From assembly GCF_023156535.1 (NCBI RefSeq), contig NZ_JALNMH010000020.1:1-44700 (forward strand): DNA of 44,700 bases, in the 5' to 3' direction. Source of the stretch: Pseudomarimonas salicorniae. Its GTDB lineage: Bacteria; Pseudomonadota; Gammaproteobacteria; Xanthomonadales; Xanthomonadaceae. This document shows, in pieces, positions 1 to 10,133 of the stretch (position 1 is the first letter of the stretch; each line of letters starts with the position of its first letter). The notes under the pieces are model-generated. The model was given only the letters and a program-made list of their open reading frames with translations. It was not told the origin of the DNA and did not search any database. Position numbers and translations under genes: made by a program.

Positions 1-657
1 AACCGGGGATGGGTGAGGTCTTGCGGTCGCAGGCAAGCCAGCTCCTACAGGAGAGCGGCTTCATCCAGGGCGCGGCAGCGCAGCGCGGCGGCGCCGCTCT
101 GTGGGAGTGCCCTTGGGCGCGACAGGGGCGCTGCGGTTTTCCTTGAGACAGGGGCAGGCCAGGCGCTGCGGTCGCAGGCAAGCCAGCTCCTACAGGAGAG
201 CAGCGGCATCCATGGGGGGCGGCGAGGCGGGACGGGGCGGCGCCTTTTGTGGGAGTGCCCTTGGGCGCGACAGGGGCGGTGCGGTTTTTTCTCGAGACCG
301 GGGAGGGGCGTCGCGCTGCGCGCCTGTGTAGGAGCGGACATGGCCGCGACAGGGGGGTATGGAATTCCCGGGAAACCGGGGATGGGTGAGGTCTTGCGGT
401 CGCAGGCAAGCCAGCTCCTACAGGAGAGCGGCTTCATCCAGGGCGCGGCAGCGCAGCGCGGCGGCGCCGCTCTGTGGGAGTGCCCTTGGGCGCGACCGGG
501 GCGGTGCGGTTTTCCTTGAGACAGGGGCAGGCCAGGCGCTGCGGTCGCAGGCAAGCCAGCTCCTACAGGAGAGCAGCGGCATCCAGGGGGGGCGGCGAGG
601 CGGGACGGGGTGGCACCTTTTGTGGGAGTGCCCTTGGGCGCGACCGGGGCGGTGCGG
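1..657. repeat. 373-bp tandem direct duplication built of REP units
   Basis: Bases 1-284 recur at 374-657 (offset 373) with only a few mismatches. Each copy alternates two short units. One is a 'gtcgcaggcaagccagctcc' type unit, seen at about 22-50, 167-195, 395-423 and 540-568. The other is a 'tgtgggagtgcccttgggcg' type unit, at about 100-123, 248-271, 473-496 and 621-644. The units resemble GTAG/GTGG REP sequences of Pseudomonas and Xanthomonadales. The window begins inside the array, so more copies may lie upstream. No convincing gene was found in 1-829; the open frames here are high in Arg, Gly and Ala and follow the repeats. Confidence 0.85.
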
Positions 658-716
658 GCCTTCAGGAAGGCTGGGGAAGGGCCGGGTGCTGCGGTCGCGG
701 CCATGTCCGCTCCTAC
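330..716. repeat. Inverted pair of REP units flanking the second array copy
   Basis: A unit reading 'tgtaggagcggacatggccg' lies at about 330-353. Its reverse complement lies at about 694-716. They enclose the second copy of the 373-bp duplication, so the unit order is symmetric at the ends of that copy. The type is related to, but distinct from, the 'ccagcttgctgg' REP family found elsewhere in the window. Confidence 0.65.
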
Positions 717-829
717 GCAGAGCGGTCGAAGCCTGAGGTCCGAGGCGGGGGGCGGGGCGCCGCGGTTGGGGAACCCGGCCGGGGGGATGCGGGTCCTAGC
801 GGGGACCTGCCCGTGCTTCGAGGTGTCGC

Positions 830-2173
<1,344 letters not shown>

Positions 2174-2593
2174 CGGCGGGTTCGCTGCCTGCTCTGGCGC
2201 CTCGCCGGCAGCACTTGCGGGTTGGGGCGCGATTGTCCGGGGTTCGATACCTCAGCGCGAACGGTGGGACCTTGTCGCAGGCCGGTCGGGTCTTGCGCGG
2301 TGGTGTTGCGCAGCGGCGTCAAGCGGGTGTGTCGTGAACTGCCGCGACCCCCTCCCAGCCTCCCCCTACGCGCCCTTCGGGCACGCAAGGGGAGGGGCTC
2401 AAGCACCAGCGCTTGCTCTAGCCCCTCCCCTTGCCGCGCTTGGCGCTGTAGGGGGGGTGAGGAGGCGCGCTGGCGAGCCGAAGGGTCACGTGCCGAGGAA
2501 TGCCCGCAGGCTGCGCCGAAGGGCCGGACGGTTGGGAGGGGGTTATTGCCGGGGGAAGCCCGCAAACGCCGCGAGCGGCTCGGTGGAGCACAT
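2174..2593. other. Intergenic region with a large imperfect palindrome
   Basis: This 420-bp gap lies between the convergent degQ and 706-residue gene ends. It holds one copy of the 'ttcgatacctcagcgcgaac' repeat at 2243-2264, also seen at 17348-17660. It also holds an imperfect palindrome: about 2354-2399 pairs with 2420-2465 (arms rich in CCCCTCC/GGAGGGG), and an outer pair at about 2345-2357 ('ccccctccca') matches 2533-2545 ('tgggaggggg'). It could act as a bidirectional terminator for the two converging genes. I see no gene on either strand. Confidence 0.6.
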
Positions 2594-4714
2594 CTACCGC
2601 CAGGGATGTACGCCAAGCAACGGCAACCGCAACTGCTGGTTCACCTCCCAGAACCGACGCCAATTCGCTGCGATCACGAACATCCACGAGTCATCGGCGT
2701 ACGGCGGGGCGAGTGCGTAGAGTCGCTGCGGGTGGTCGATGCGATCGAGGAAGTCATTGAATCCCGCCAGGAGGGCGACAGCATCCATCAATTCGTCCGG
2801 ATTGGCATGCAGCAGGTATCGGAACCTATGGTCTTCGTGGGAGAAGCTGATCCGATACGTGGGATCACCACCCAGTGGGGCAAGTCCCGCCTTTGCGAGG
2901 GTCCGGCATCGCTCCTCGGAAGGCTCGAACCCTTCGTCGCGCGAAGGGACGGTCGAATGCGAGATCTTTTCCGGGCGCTGCGAAAGGCGCACCAGGCTTG
3001 GTACCGGGCGGAGGATGGAAGCAAGCCTCGACCACGCCTCGACGTATGGGGGCTGCCGGCTGTCCGGGGCCAGCTCGACGCTGGCGAGTCGATGTCCCAG
3101 GAGCTGGAACAGGGCGTCGGGTTCCGGCCCTGCGGCCGGATTTATCAACGGCGACGGCTCCCCGCAGTCTGTCCCCCATCCATCCAGCACCGCCGCATCG
3201 GTCAACAACGGAGCGGCCTTCGTCCAATCCATCCCCTCTTGCGCCCAGTACTCCCACATTCGGGACCACGCTCCAGCGCGACGCCCTGCGGACGCCGGGA
3301 AGGAGGTGCGATCCTGCATCCATGCAAGGCTCAGCGCCCACTGCTGCGCGTGGAAGTCATCCTTCGCTGCGGCTGCGGCCTCGGATAGCCGTGCTTCCAG
3401 AAGCCGGCGCCATTCCGCCGACTCGGCCTCCCCTTGAGCACGCCCCTGAACGCGCTCCAGCAGATCGCAGCAGAACCTGCCGCCGTCGTTGGGCGATTGA
3501 CCCAGAGAGTGCCGCAGCGCGGCAGACCACGCTCGTTCGAGGCGCGCGGATTGCTCCACCGTAGGGCGGAACCGACTGGCGAGGTACGTAGCTGCGCGTG
3601 GGGCTTCCGGGCGTTCGATGGCGGCGATCAGCTCGTCGAGTCCTAGCAATCCCCAATCCACCAAGCGAACGATCGAGCGCGTGGTGTCGGCTTCGCTTCC
3701 GCACAGGGCCCGGTGGATCAGCGGTCCCTTGGGCACCTCGGCTGCAAGCCCCAGCGTGTCGAGGCCGATCAGCGCTTCGACCTGTAGGGAAACAGGGTAG
3801 CGGCCATCGGCCAGCACCCGCTTCAGCAACTGATCCACCGCGGGCGGGCGAGGCGCCACCATCGCCGAGATGAGCCTCACTTGATCGAGTCCATCCGGCG
3901 CGGCAAGCGACTCGCGCCCTCCAAGCACATGGCCGTCCAGCCATCGCTCAAAGCAGCCGGCCGCAGCCGCTGCCGCGGCCTGTCGGTGCCGTCCGCCGCC
4001 GCGGCGTGCGTACTCCTCCAACACGGCGCATAGGTGCTTGCGCCAACCATGATCAGTCTTGTCTGAGTCCAGAGAGACCAACTCGCCAGCGATGAAGGCG
4101 ATCGTTCCGGCATCTTCGTCACGCCTTTGGAACTGTTCGATAGCGATCCGCGCCACGGCACGATCCGGGTCATTGCGAAGCCGCTCGAACACGGGAAGCA
4201 GCCGGGGGAACAGCAGCTTTCCAGCCGCCGCGGCCCAGCGGGCCCTGTCGGCCTTGGCCGGGCCGGGTCCGCCAGGCCTACCAGCGCCGCGGCTGATGGG
4301 GCTGGCCTCGAGATGGGGCGTAACCGCGACTGCAAGTTCCCCTGCCTCGAGGGGCAGGCGTCCGGGACGGCCATCAAACCCGATGTCGGCCACGTCCAGT
4401 TCTTCGAGTTCCGCCAGCGCCAGCCCGACTACGGCCGGATCGTCCTGTTGCAGCGCGGACAGAAAGGCATGGGCGCCCAACGGATCGCCTGCGAACATCA
4501 GCGCCATTCCCAGCTGCGCGCGGTCCAGCGGATCCGAACATGAGCTTCGGCGCCGGTGGAGTTCACGTACCAGGGCCGCCTGGTCGCCGTCGAGCAGGCC
4601 GGAAAGCATCTGCCTGATCCAGCTGGGCGGGAATGCAAGCGCGTCGGCTGCCACCTCCTCCGGGCGTCTACGCTCCAGTCGCGACTTGCCTGAGGGAGCG
4701 CTCTGCGGGGGCAT
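2594..4714 (-). CDS. Uncharacterised 706-residue protein, possibly helical-repeat
   Basis: I do not recognise this family. The protein has no signal peptide, membrane segment or obvious catalytic motif. Its middle is Leu/Ala-rich with short helical blocks, compatible with HEAT-like repeats (for example DPAVVGLALAELEELDVADI and DPDRAVARIAIEQFQRRDED). The last ~95 residues look different, with many aromatic residues (SFSHEDHRFRYLL, WMFVIAANWRRFWEV), and may be a separate domain. The start chosen is ATG at 4714, which has AGGA seven bases upstream. The open frame runs on to 4897 but would then overlap the HAD gene. By eye the GC content is lower than in the flanking genes, and codon third positions are less biased, suggesting accessory or transferred DNA. 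It diverges from the HAD phosphatase gene. Confidence 0.75.
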   Translation of the reverse strand: MPPQSAPSGKSRLERRRPEEVAADALAFPPSWIRQMLSGLLDGDQAALVRELHRRRSSCSDPLDRAQLGMALMFAGDPLGAHAFLSALQQDDPAVVGLALAELEELDVADIGFDGRPGRLPLEAGELAVAVTPHLEASPISRGAGRPGGPGPAKADRARWAAAAGKLLFPRLLPVFERLRNDPDRAVARIAIEQFQRRDEDAGTIAFIAGELVSLDSDKTDHGWRKHLCAVLEEYARRGGGRHRQAAAAAAAGCFERWLDGHVLGGRESLAAPDGLDQVRLISAMVAPRPPAVDQLLKRVLADGRYPVSLQVEALIGLDTLGLAAEVPKGPLIHRALCGSEADTTRSIVRLVDWGLLGLDELIAAIERPEAPRAATYLASRFRPTVEQSARLERAWSAALRHSLGQSPNDGGRFCCDLLERVQGRAQGEAESAEWRRLLEARLSEAAAAAKDDFHAQQWALSLAWMQDRTSFPASAGRRAGAWSRMWEYWAQEGMDWTKAAPLLTDAAVLDGWGTDCGEPSPLINPAAGPEPDALFQLLGHRLASVELAPDSRQPPYVEAWSRLASILRPVPSLVRLSQRPEKISHSTVPSRDEGFEPSEERCRTLAKAGLAPLGGDPTYRISFSHEDHRFRYLLHANPDELMDAVALLAGFNDFLDRIDHPQRLYALAPPYADDSWMFVIAANWRRFWEVNQQLRLPLLGVHPWR

Positions 4715-4838
4715 GGATTGATCCTGCGCGGTGGGGAGCCCCATTCTCCCTGAACCCATGCAGCGCAGCTCGCCGCGCCGCGCCGGCGTTCGCGGGCTGC
4801 GTGGTATCGTCCGGGATGGTTCTGTACGCGCCCTTCCG

Positions 4839-5516
4839 ATGATTCGCGCCATCACCCTTGATCTCGACGACACGCTGTGGGCGGTGGCCCCGGCCATCCA
4901 GCGCGCCGAGCAGGCGGTGGACGATTATCTGGCGCGGCATTGTCCACAGACCCGGGCGCGGTTTCCGGTGGCGGCGATGCGGGCCCTGCGCGAGCGGATT
5001 GCGGCCGAGCATCCGCAGCTGGCCCACGACTTCACCACCCAGCGCCTGCTCTGCCTGCGCCACGCGCTGGAGGAGAGCGGCGAGGACCTGGCCCATGCCG
5101 AGGGCGCCTTCGAGGCCTTCTTCGACGCGCGCAATACGGTCGACCTGTACGCCGATGTGGCCGAAGGGCTGCCGCAGCTGGCCGGACGCTACCCGCTGGC
5201 GGCGCTGACCAATGGCAATGCCGACCTCGCGCGGATCGGGCTGGCGGCGCACTTCCGCTTCACCCTGGGCGCGCGCGAGCATGGCGCGGCCAAGCCCGAC
5301 CCGAGCATCTTCCATGCCGCCTGCGAGCGGCTGGGGATCGAGCCCTCAGCGGTGCTGCACGTCGGCGACGACCCGCAGCTTGATGTCGAGGGCGCGCGCC
5401 GGGCCGGACTGCGCGCCTGCTGGATCAACCGCGTCGGTGCGCGCTGGCCGGATGACCTCGCGCCGCCCGACCTGGTCGCCCGCGACCTGCCAGAACTGAT
5501 CTCCCAACTCAATTGA
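4839..5516 (+). CDS. HAD-IA family phosphatase, YigB-like
   Basis: A 225-residue haloacid dehalogenase-superfamily hydrolase. Motif I is DLDDTLW at the N-terminus, with the first Asp as nucleophile. Motif II is the Thr of LTNGNADL. Motif III is the Lys of AAKPDPSIF, and motif IV is HVGDDPQLDVEGARRAG. A helical cap lies between motifs I and II, as in subclass IA. Close relatives include YigB, which dephosphorylates FMN and the riboflavin intermediate ARPP; the true substrate cannot be read from sequence. Starting at ATG 4839 places motif I at residue 8, as usual. The longer frame from 4731 only adds Arg/Pro-rich residues. The M17 peptidase follows within 26 bases, probably in the same transcript. 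Confidence 0.88.
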   Translation: MIRAITLDLDDTLWAVAPAIQRAEQAVDDYLARHCPQTRARFPVAAMRALRERIAAEHPQLAHDFTTQRLLCLRHALEESGEDLAHAEGAFEAFFDARNTVDLYADVAEGLPQLAGRYPLAALTNGNADLARIGLAAHFRFTLGAREHGAAKPDPSIFHAACERLGIEPSAVLHVGDDPQLDVEGARRAGLRACWINRVGARWPDDLAPPDLVARDLPELISQLN

Positions 5517-5541
5517 CAGTCAGCCCGACATGGAACTGGGA

Positions 5542-6936
5542 ATGAGCCTGCCGACCTGTTTTGCACCGCCCGATGCCGCCGCCCATGCGACCCCGCTGGT
5601 GGCGGTCGACCGCGAGGGCCTGCCTGCCCTGCTGGCCTCGCTGCCCTCCTCCGCCGCGCGCTGGTGCCAGTCGAGTGGATTCGCCGCCGACCCGCACAGC
5701 GTGCTGCTGGTGCCGGACGCCGACGGCCGGCCGCTGCTGGCCCTGGCCGGGATTGCCGGCGTGCGCGATCCGCTGGCCCTTGGCGCCGCGCCGCTGCTGC
5801 TGCCCGCGGGCGACTACCGCCTGGATGGCGAGCGCGGCCTGCGCCTTGACCCCGGCACCGCCCTGCTCGGCTGGGGCCTTGGCGCCTACCAGTTCACCCG
5901 CTACCGCCAGCCGACCCGCACGCCGGCCCGGCTGGTGCTGGGCGAGGATGCCTCCAGCCAGTCCGAGGCCTTCGCCCAGCTCAAGGCCAGCACCCTGGTC
6001 CGCGACCTGATCAACACGCCGACCGAGGACATGGGCCCGGACGAGCTGGAAGCCGTCGCCCGCCGCGTCGGCCTGGCCTACGGCGGCGAGGTGCGCTGCG
6101 TACGTGGCGATCAGCTGCTGGCGGAGAACTTCCCGGCCATCCACGCCGTCGGCCGCGCCAGCCACCGCGAGCCGCGACTGATCGAGGTGTTATGGGGCAA
6201 TCCCGAGCACCCGCGACTGTCGATCGTCGGCAAGGGCGTCTGCTTCGACACCGGCGGCCTCGACATCAAGCCGGCCGACGGCATGCGCAACATGAAGAAG
6301 GACATGGGCGGCGCGGCGCACGCGATCGGCCTTGCCCAGCTGGTGATGGCGCGCAAGCTGCCGGTGCGCCTGCAGCTGCTGGTCGGCGCGGTGGAGAACG
6401 CGATCAGCGCCAATGCCTACCGCCCCGGCGAGGTGCTGCGCACGCGTGCCGGGATCAGCATCGAGGTGGACAACACCGACGCCGAGGGCCGCATCGTGCT
6501 CTGCGATGCGCTGACCTATGCCGCGGAGTCCAAGCCGGCCCTGCTGCTCGACTACGCCACCCTGACCGGCGCCGCGCGCATCGCCCTCGGCCCCGACCTG
6601 CCGGCGCTGTTCTGCAACGACGAGACCCTGGCGGCGGAGTACCTGCGCGCCGGCGAGGAGAGCGCCGATCCGCTGTGGCGTCTGCCGCTGTGGCGGCCGT
6701 ATCTGAGCTACCTCGCCAGCAATGTCGCCGACCTTGCCAACTCCGGCGGTTCGCGGATGGCCGGGGCGATCACCGCGGCGGTCTATCTCGACCGCTTCGT
6801 GCCGCGCGAGCTGCCCTGGGCGCATATCGACGTCTACTCCTGGAACGACAGCCACCGCCCGGGCCGCCCGCCCGGCGGCGAGGCCCAGGGCCTGCGCGCC
6901 GCCTTCGCCCTGCTCAAGGCGCGCTTCGCCGCCTAG
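5542..6936 (+). CDS. M17 leucyl aminopeptidase family protein
   Basis: A cytosolic di-metal aminopeptidase of the PepA/PepB family, about 464 residues. All M17 active-site residues are visible, numbered here from ATG 5530: K235 and D240 in VGKGVCFDTGG, K247, D258 in MKKDMGG, then NTDAEGR at 315-321 supplying D317, E319 and R321. The N-terminal domain is shorter and diverged from E. coli PepA, as in the family of about 460 residues common in Xanthomonadales. I chose ATG 5542 (MSLPTCF) because GGA lies seven bases upstream; ATG 5530 has no ribosome site and is the alternative. It is closely spaced after the HAD gene. Its partner downstream converges from the other strand. Confidence 0.9.
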   Translation: MSLPTCFAPPDAAAHATPLVAVDREGLPALLASLPSSAARWCQSSGFAADPHSVLLVPDADGRPLLALAGIAGVRDPLALGAAPLLLPAGDYRLDGERGLRLDPGTALLGWGLGAYQFTRYRQPTRTPARLVLGEDASSQSEAFAQLKASTLVRDLINTPTEDMGPDELEAVARRVGLAYGGEVRCVRGDQLLAENFPAIHAVGRASHREPRLIEVLWGNPEHPRLSIVGKGVCFDTGGLDIKPADGMRNMKKDMGGAAHAIGLAQLVMARKLPVRLQLLVGAVENAISANAYRPGEVLRTRAGISIEVDNTDAEGRIVLCDALTYAAESKPALLLDYATLTGAARIALGPDLPALFCNDETLAAEYLRAGEESADPLWRLPLWRPYLSYLASNVADLANSGGSRMAGAITAAVYLDRFVPRELPWAHIDVYSWNDSHRPGRPPGGEAQGLRAAFALLKARFAA

Positions 6937-7104
6937 GGCGGGCGCGAAGCGCTGCCCGGTCCGTCGCCGCATCGCCGATGCGGGACGCCCGCCGGGGCCA
7001 AACGGACAGCTCGCGATGGCGCGCGCAGGCCGCGGCCTCCATCCGACTTTGCACCTGGCACGGGGCCGGATCCCGTCCCGGCGATGATGCCGGAAGAGGC
7101 GGGG

Positions 7105-9864
7105 TCAGCCTTCGAAACCGTCGGCGAAGATCGCGCCGAGCGAAGCGGGCTGACAGCTGCCGCGCTCGAACAGGCGGATGTCGTCGATCCACCAGCCGGT
7201 GCCGGACACCGAGCTGTCGGAGCCGAAGCGGAAGCGCAGCAGCAGCTCACGCCCGGCAAAGTCGGCCAGACTGACCCGCGATGTGGTGAACCCGGCGATG
7301 CTTCCGTGCCAGGCGCTGCGACCGGAAAGGGGGTTGGATACGCTGTTGTTGAGGGACCCATCGTACGCCCCGCCCAGAAAGCGGTTGGCATTCGCGGCAA
7401 CGCCGCCCTGCGCGGCCAGGATGTCGCTCCAGTTCACGCCCCCGTCCAGCGAGTATTCGAGCACGCCGCCGTCAAAGTTGGCCTCGGTCTGGTAGCGGTG
7501 GGCGAATTCGAGGATGGACTCCCTGCCCGCGGCCAGGGACAGCGGCGTCACTAGGCTCAACTGGCGATCGGACACGTCGTCCGGGTCGGACACGAACCAG
7601 CTGCGGGTGGGCGAGCTGGCGGCGCTGCTGACCACGGCAAAGTCCGCGCCCGCGCCGCTGCCGGAGACGGTCCAGTTGCCGCTGCCCGCTTCGACGTCGT
7701 CGCTGAAGCGCAGCACGTCGGGGCCGGAGGCTGCTGCGGCGAGGATCACCACATTGCCGTCCTCGACACCGCCGCATCGTCCGTTGGCGGGCCGTGCACC
7801 GATGTCCTCCGCGCGTACCGCGTAGTACCGGGTAGCGCCGGACAGCACGTCGACATCGGCGAGACCGGTGGCGTTGCGGCATGACTCGATGAGGGTGGCC
7901 GGGCCGGGCGTGAAGCCCGGGCTGTCCGAGCGGTAGACGTTGTAGCGCAGCGCAGAGCCGGCGCCGCAGCGCCCGCTGCCGGCAGCCCAGCCAAGGTTGA
8001 TCGCGCAGGCCGCGGTGCCGGCACTCTCGGCGCTGGCCAGGCCGGCAAAGTCCGGCGGCAGCGCGCAGCTGCCGGTGGCAACCGTCGAGGCGCAGGGCCC
8101 GGCCGCAGACGGGCAGACCTGGCCGCTGTCGACGGCGATCACCCGGTAGGCATAGGCGCTGCCGCCGGAAACCGTGCCGTCGACAAAGGCGGTCGTGCCG
8201 CCGCCGACCTCGCCGATCTGGACGAAGCCGCCGCCGGGGCAGCTGCCCGCGCTGCGCTGGATCCGGTAGCGGTCGGCGCCGGCCACCGCCGTCCAGCTGA
8301 CGGTGATCTGGTTCTCGGCCGTCGCGCTGGCGCTGGTCGCGGGCGGTGCGGCGGGCGGATCGCAGGTGCCGACGCCATCGATGAACTGCGGCGCGCTGCC
8401 GAGCGGATCGAGATGGTCGCGCATGCGGGTCGCCGCGCTGCCGAGCCCTTCCCAGGCATGGAACAGGCCGCCGTACTGGTCGCGCAGGCTGCTGCCGGTG
8501 GCGCCGCAGGCCGAGGGGCCGCCTGAGAGCACGCCGACCAGGCGCTGTTCGGCGTTGTACAGGGGCGAGCCCGAGGAGCCGGGCTCGGTGACCGAGGGCG
8601 GCAGACTGGCCGGCATCGGACTGATGTTGGGCAGACGCGGCGGGGTCGGGTCCCAGTTGGCGCGCCAGTGCACGTCGCGGGCGCTGGCGATGCTGTCGAG
8701 GGTCAGATTGCTCTCGACGAAGGTGATGCGCTTTTCGTCGACGCCGGGATGGTGGATCGAGGCGCACAGGCCGGCGGTGCTGGCCGGGTCACCGGGGGCC
8801 TCACAGACCATGCTGGACGGCGACGGCGCCCGGCGATCCCAGCCTGCCCAGTACAGGTTGAAGCCATTGCCGGGCGCCGGAGTGGCCAGCTCGATCAGGG
8901 TGAAGTCCGAGCGCTCGCCCGCAGCGCCCGGTCCCGAGAAGGGATTGGCGGTCTGGGCGAGGAAGCGCAGTCCCTGCGTGGTGCTGCTCGGCTTGGGCAG
9001 CACCGGGCTGGAGCCGCTGGAGGCCGGCACGCGGCAGGTCGGCGACTCGTAGTTCCAATAGACCAGCACGGTCGCCGCAGCCGAATCATTGGCGACGCCG
9101 CAGTGCGTGGCGGTGGCGAACAGCATGCGCCGGTCGTTGGCAGTGTTGTTGAGCAGGGAGCCGGTGCAGGTATCGGTGCCGCCGCGGGTCCAGGCGCCGA
9201 CCGCGCGCCGCGGCAGGTTCCAGGGATCGCCGTCCGACAGGCAGGCGACATCGGTGTTGCAGGCGCCCGACTTGCAGGCCTTGGACTTCACCCCGAAGCC
9301 ACGATAGCCCTGATTGATCGAGTCGAGCTGCAGCTCCACCTCGGCCAGCCCGGAGGCGGGTACGCGCAGGTGCAGGAGCGCTTCCTCGCCAAGCACTACC
9401 GGGGTCCACAGCTGCCCGTGCGGGAGCATATGTTCACGGGTGAACGGACCGACCTTGCTGCGTCCATCGGTCGAAACGATGTGCAGGGAGGCGCCGGCGG
9501 GCAGGGCGAAGCGCGAGAAGCCGAAGTTGAGGTGGGCGGCACCCTCGCCGCGCACGCGAAGCCGCCAGACCCAGTCGCCGTCCGCCAGCTGCGACCAGTC
9601 GCCGGCACTGGCGGGAGTGATCTCGACAGGTCGGGCGACCGCGAAGCGCTTGGGCTGGCCGGGCAACGCATCGCGCAGCGCGTCCTCGCGGGCCAGCTTG
9701 TGCAGGTCCAGCGCCTTGAAGGTTTTCACCGGCACGTTCTGTGAGGACTCGAGCAAGTCCGCCTCGGGCGTGGCCGCCAGCGCGACCTGACCGGCGCACG
9801 CGAAAAGCGCCGCCAGGGCTAACAGGCGGAGCATCGGATGGGTACGAGTTGGCTTCATCGGCAT
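7105..9864 (-). CDS. Secreted lysyl endopeptidase-like serine protease with FnIII domains
   Basis: A secreted protease of 919 residues. Numbered from ATG 9864, a signal peptide (LRLLALAALFACAGQVALA) ends near residue 30 and a propeptide follows to about 195. The catalytic domain closely resembles Achromobacter lysyl endopeptidase (API). The triad is H254 in ATATHCG, D320 in RSDFTLIEL and S431 in TEPGSSGSPLY. D462 in RDQYGG sits 31 residues after the serine, the same spacing as the API specificity residue Asp225, so lysine preference is expected. API His210 is Ser447 here. Two fibronectin III-like domains follow at about 503-690. A beta-rich C-terminal domain with a WWIDDI motif comes next, and the chain ends in IFADGFEG. 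Cysteines are numerous, as expected for an exported protein. ATG 9858 and ATG 9834 are alternative starts. Confidence 0.9.
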   Translation of the reverse strand: MPMKPTRTHPMLRLLALAALFACAGQVALAATPEADLLESSQNVPVKTFKALDLHKLAREDALRDALPGQPKRFAVARPVEITPASAGDWSQLADGDWVWRLRVRGEGAAHLNFGFSRFALPAGASLHIVSTDGRSKVGPFTREHMLPHGQLWTPVVLGEEALLHLRVPASGLAEVELQLDSINQGYRGFGVKSKACKSGACNTDVACLSDGDPWNLPRRAVGAWTRGGTDTCTGSLLNNTANDRRMLFATATHCGVANDSAAATVLVYWNYESPTCRVPASSGSSPVLPKPSSTTQGLRFLAQTANPFSGPGAAGERSDFTLIELATPAPGNGFNLYWAGWDRRAPSPSSMVCEAPGDPASTAGLCASIHHPGVDEKRITFVESNLTLDSIASARDVHWRANWDPTPPRLPNISPMPASLPPSVTEPGSSGSPLYNAEQRLVGVLSGGPSACGATGSSLRDQYGGLFHAWEGLGSAATRMRDHLDPLGSAPQFIDGVGTCDPPAAPPATSASATAENQITVSWTAVAGADRYRIQRSAGSCPGGGFVQIGEVGGGTTAFVDGTVSGGSAYAYRVIAVDSGQVCPSAAGPCASTVATGSCALPPDFAGLASAESAGTAACAINLGWAAGSGRCGAGSALRYNVYRSDSPGFTPGPATLIESCRNATGLADVDVLSGATRYYAVRAEDIGARPANGRCGGVEDGNVVILAAAASGPDVLRFSDDVEAGSGNWTVSGSGAGADFAVVSSAASSPTRSWFVSDPDDVSDRQLSLVTPLSLAAGRESILEFAHRYQTEANFDGGVLEYSLDGGVNWSDILAAQGGVAANANRFLGGAYDGSLNNSVSNPLSGRSAWHGSIAGFTTSRVSLADFAGRELLLRFRFGSDSSVSGTGWWIDDIRLFERGSCQPASLGAIFADGFEG

Positions 9865-10133
9865 GCTGGCGGAATTCCGGAAGACGAATCGGTACTGCGC
9901 CGCGGCCGACGGGCCCCGGAGCAGCCCGCGAGGGTACACCGCAACCGCGATCGGGCCAGCCCTGGTCACGCCGCTGTCGCGCGCGCGTCAGAACATGAGC
10001 CGGATCAATTGTCGAATCTGTGCGGCGCCGTTCGTCCATGGGTGACAGCTGTCATGCGAAGAAGGTGCCTTCCGGCACCACGATCCGAAACGGCCTGCCG
10101 TTACACTGCAGGCCCACGCCGAAACTCCTAGCG

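Noticed and set aside
1-720. Regular repeats as a possible CRISPR array
   Set aside because: Two unit types alternate, the spaces between like units are themselves repeated, and unit spacing is too wide and uneven. No cas genes are present.
2222-3388. 388-residue plus-strand frame overlapping the 706-residue gene
   Set aside because: It crosses the intergenic palindrome and has Arg/Pro-rich composition. The minus-strand frame is longer, has balanced composition and a good ribosome site.
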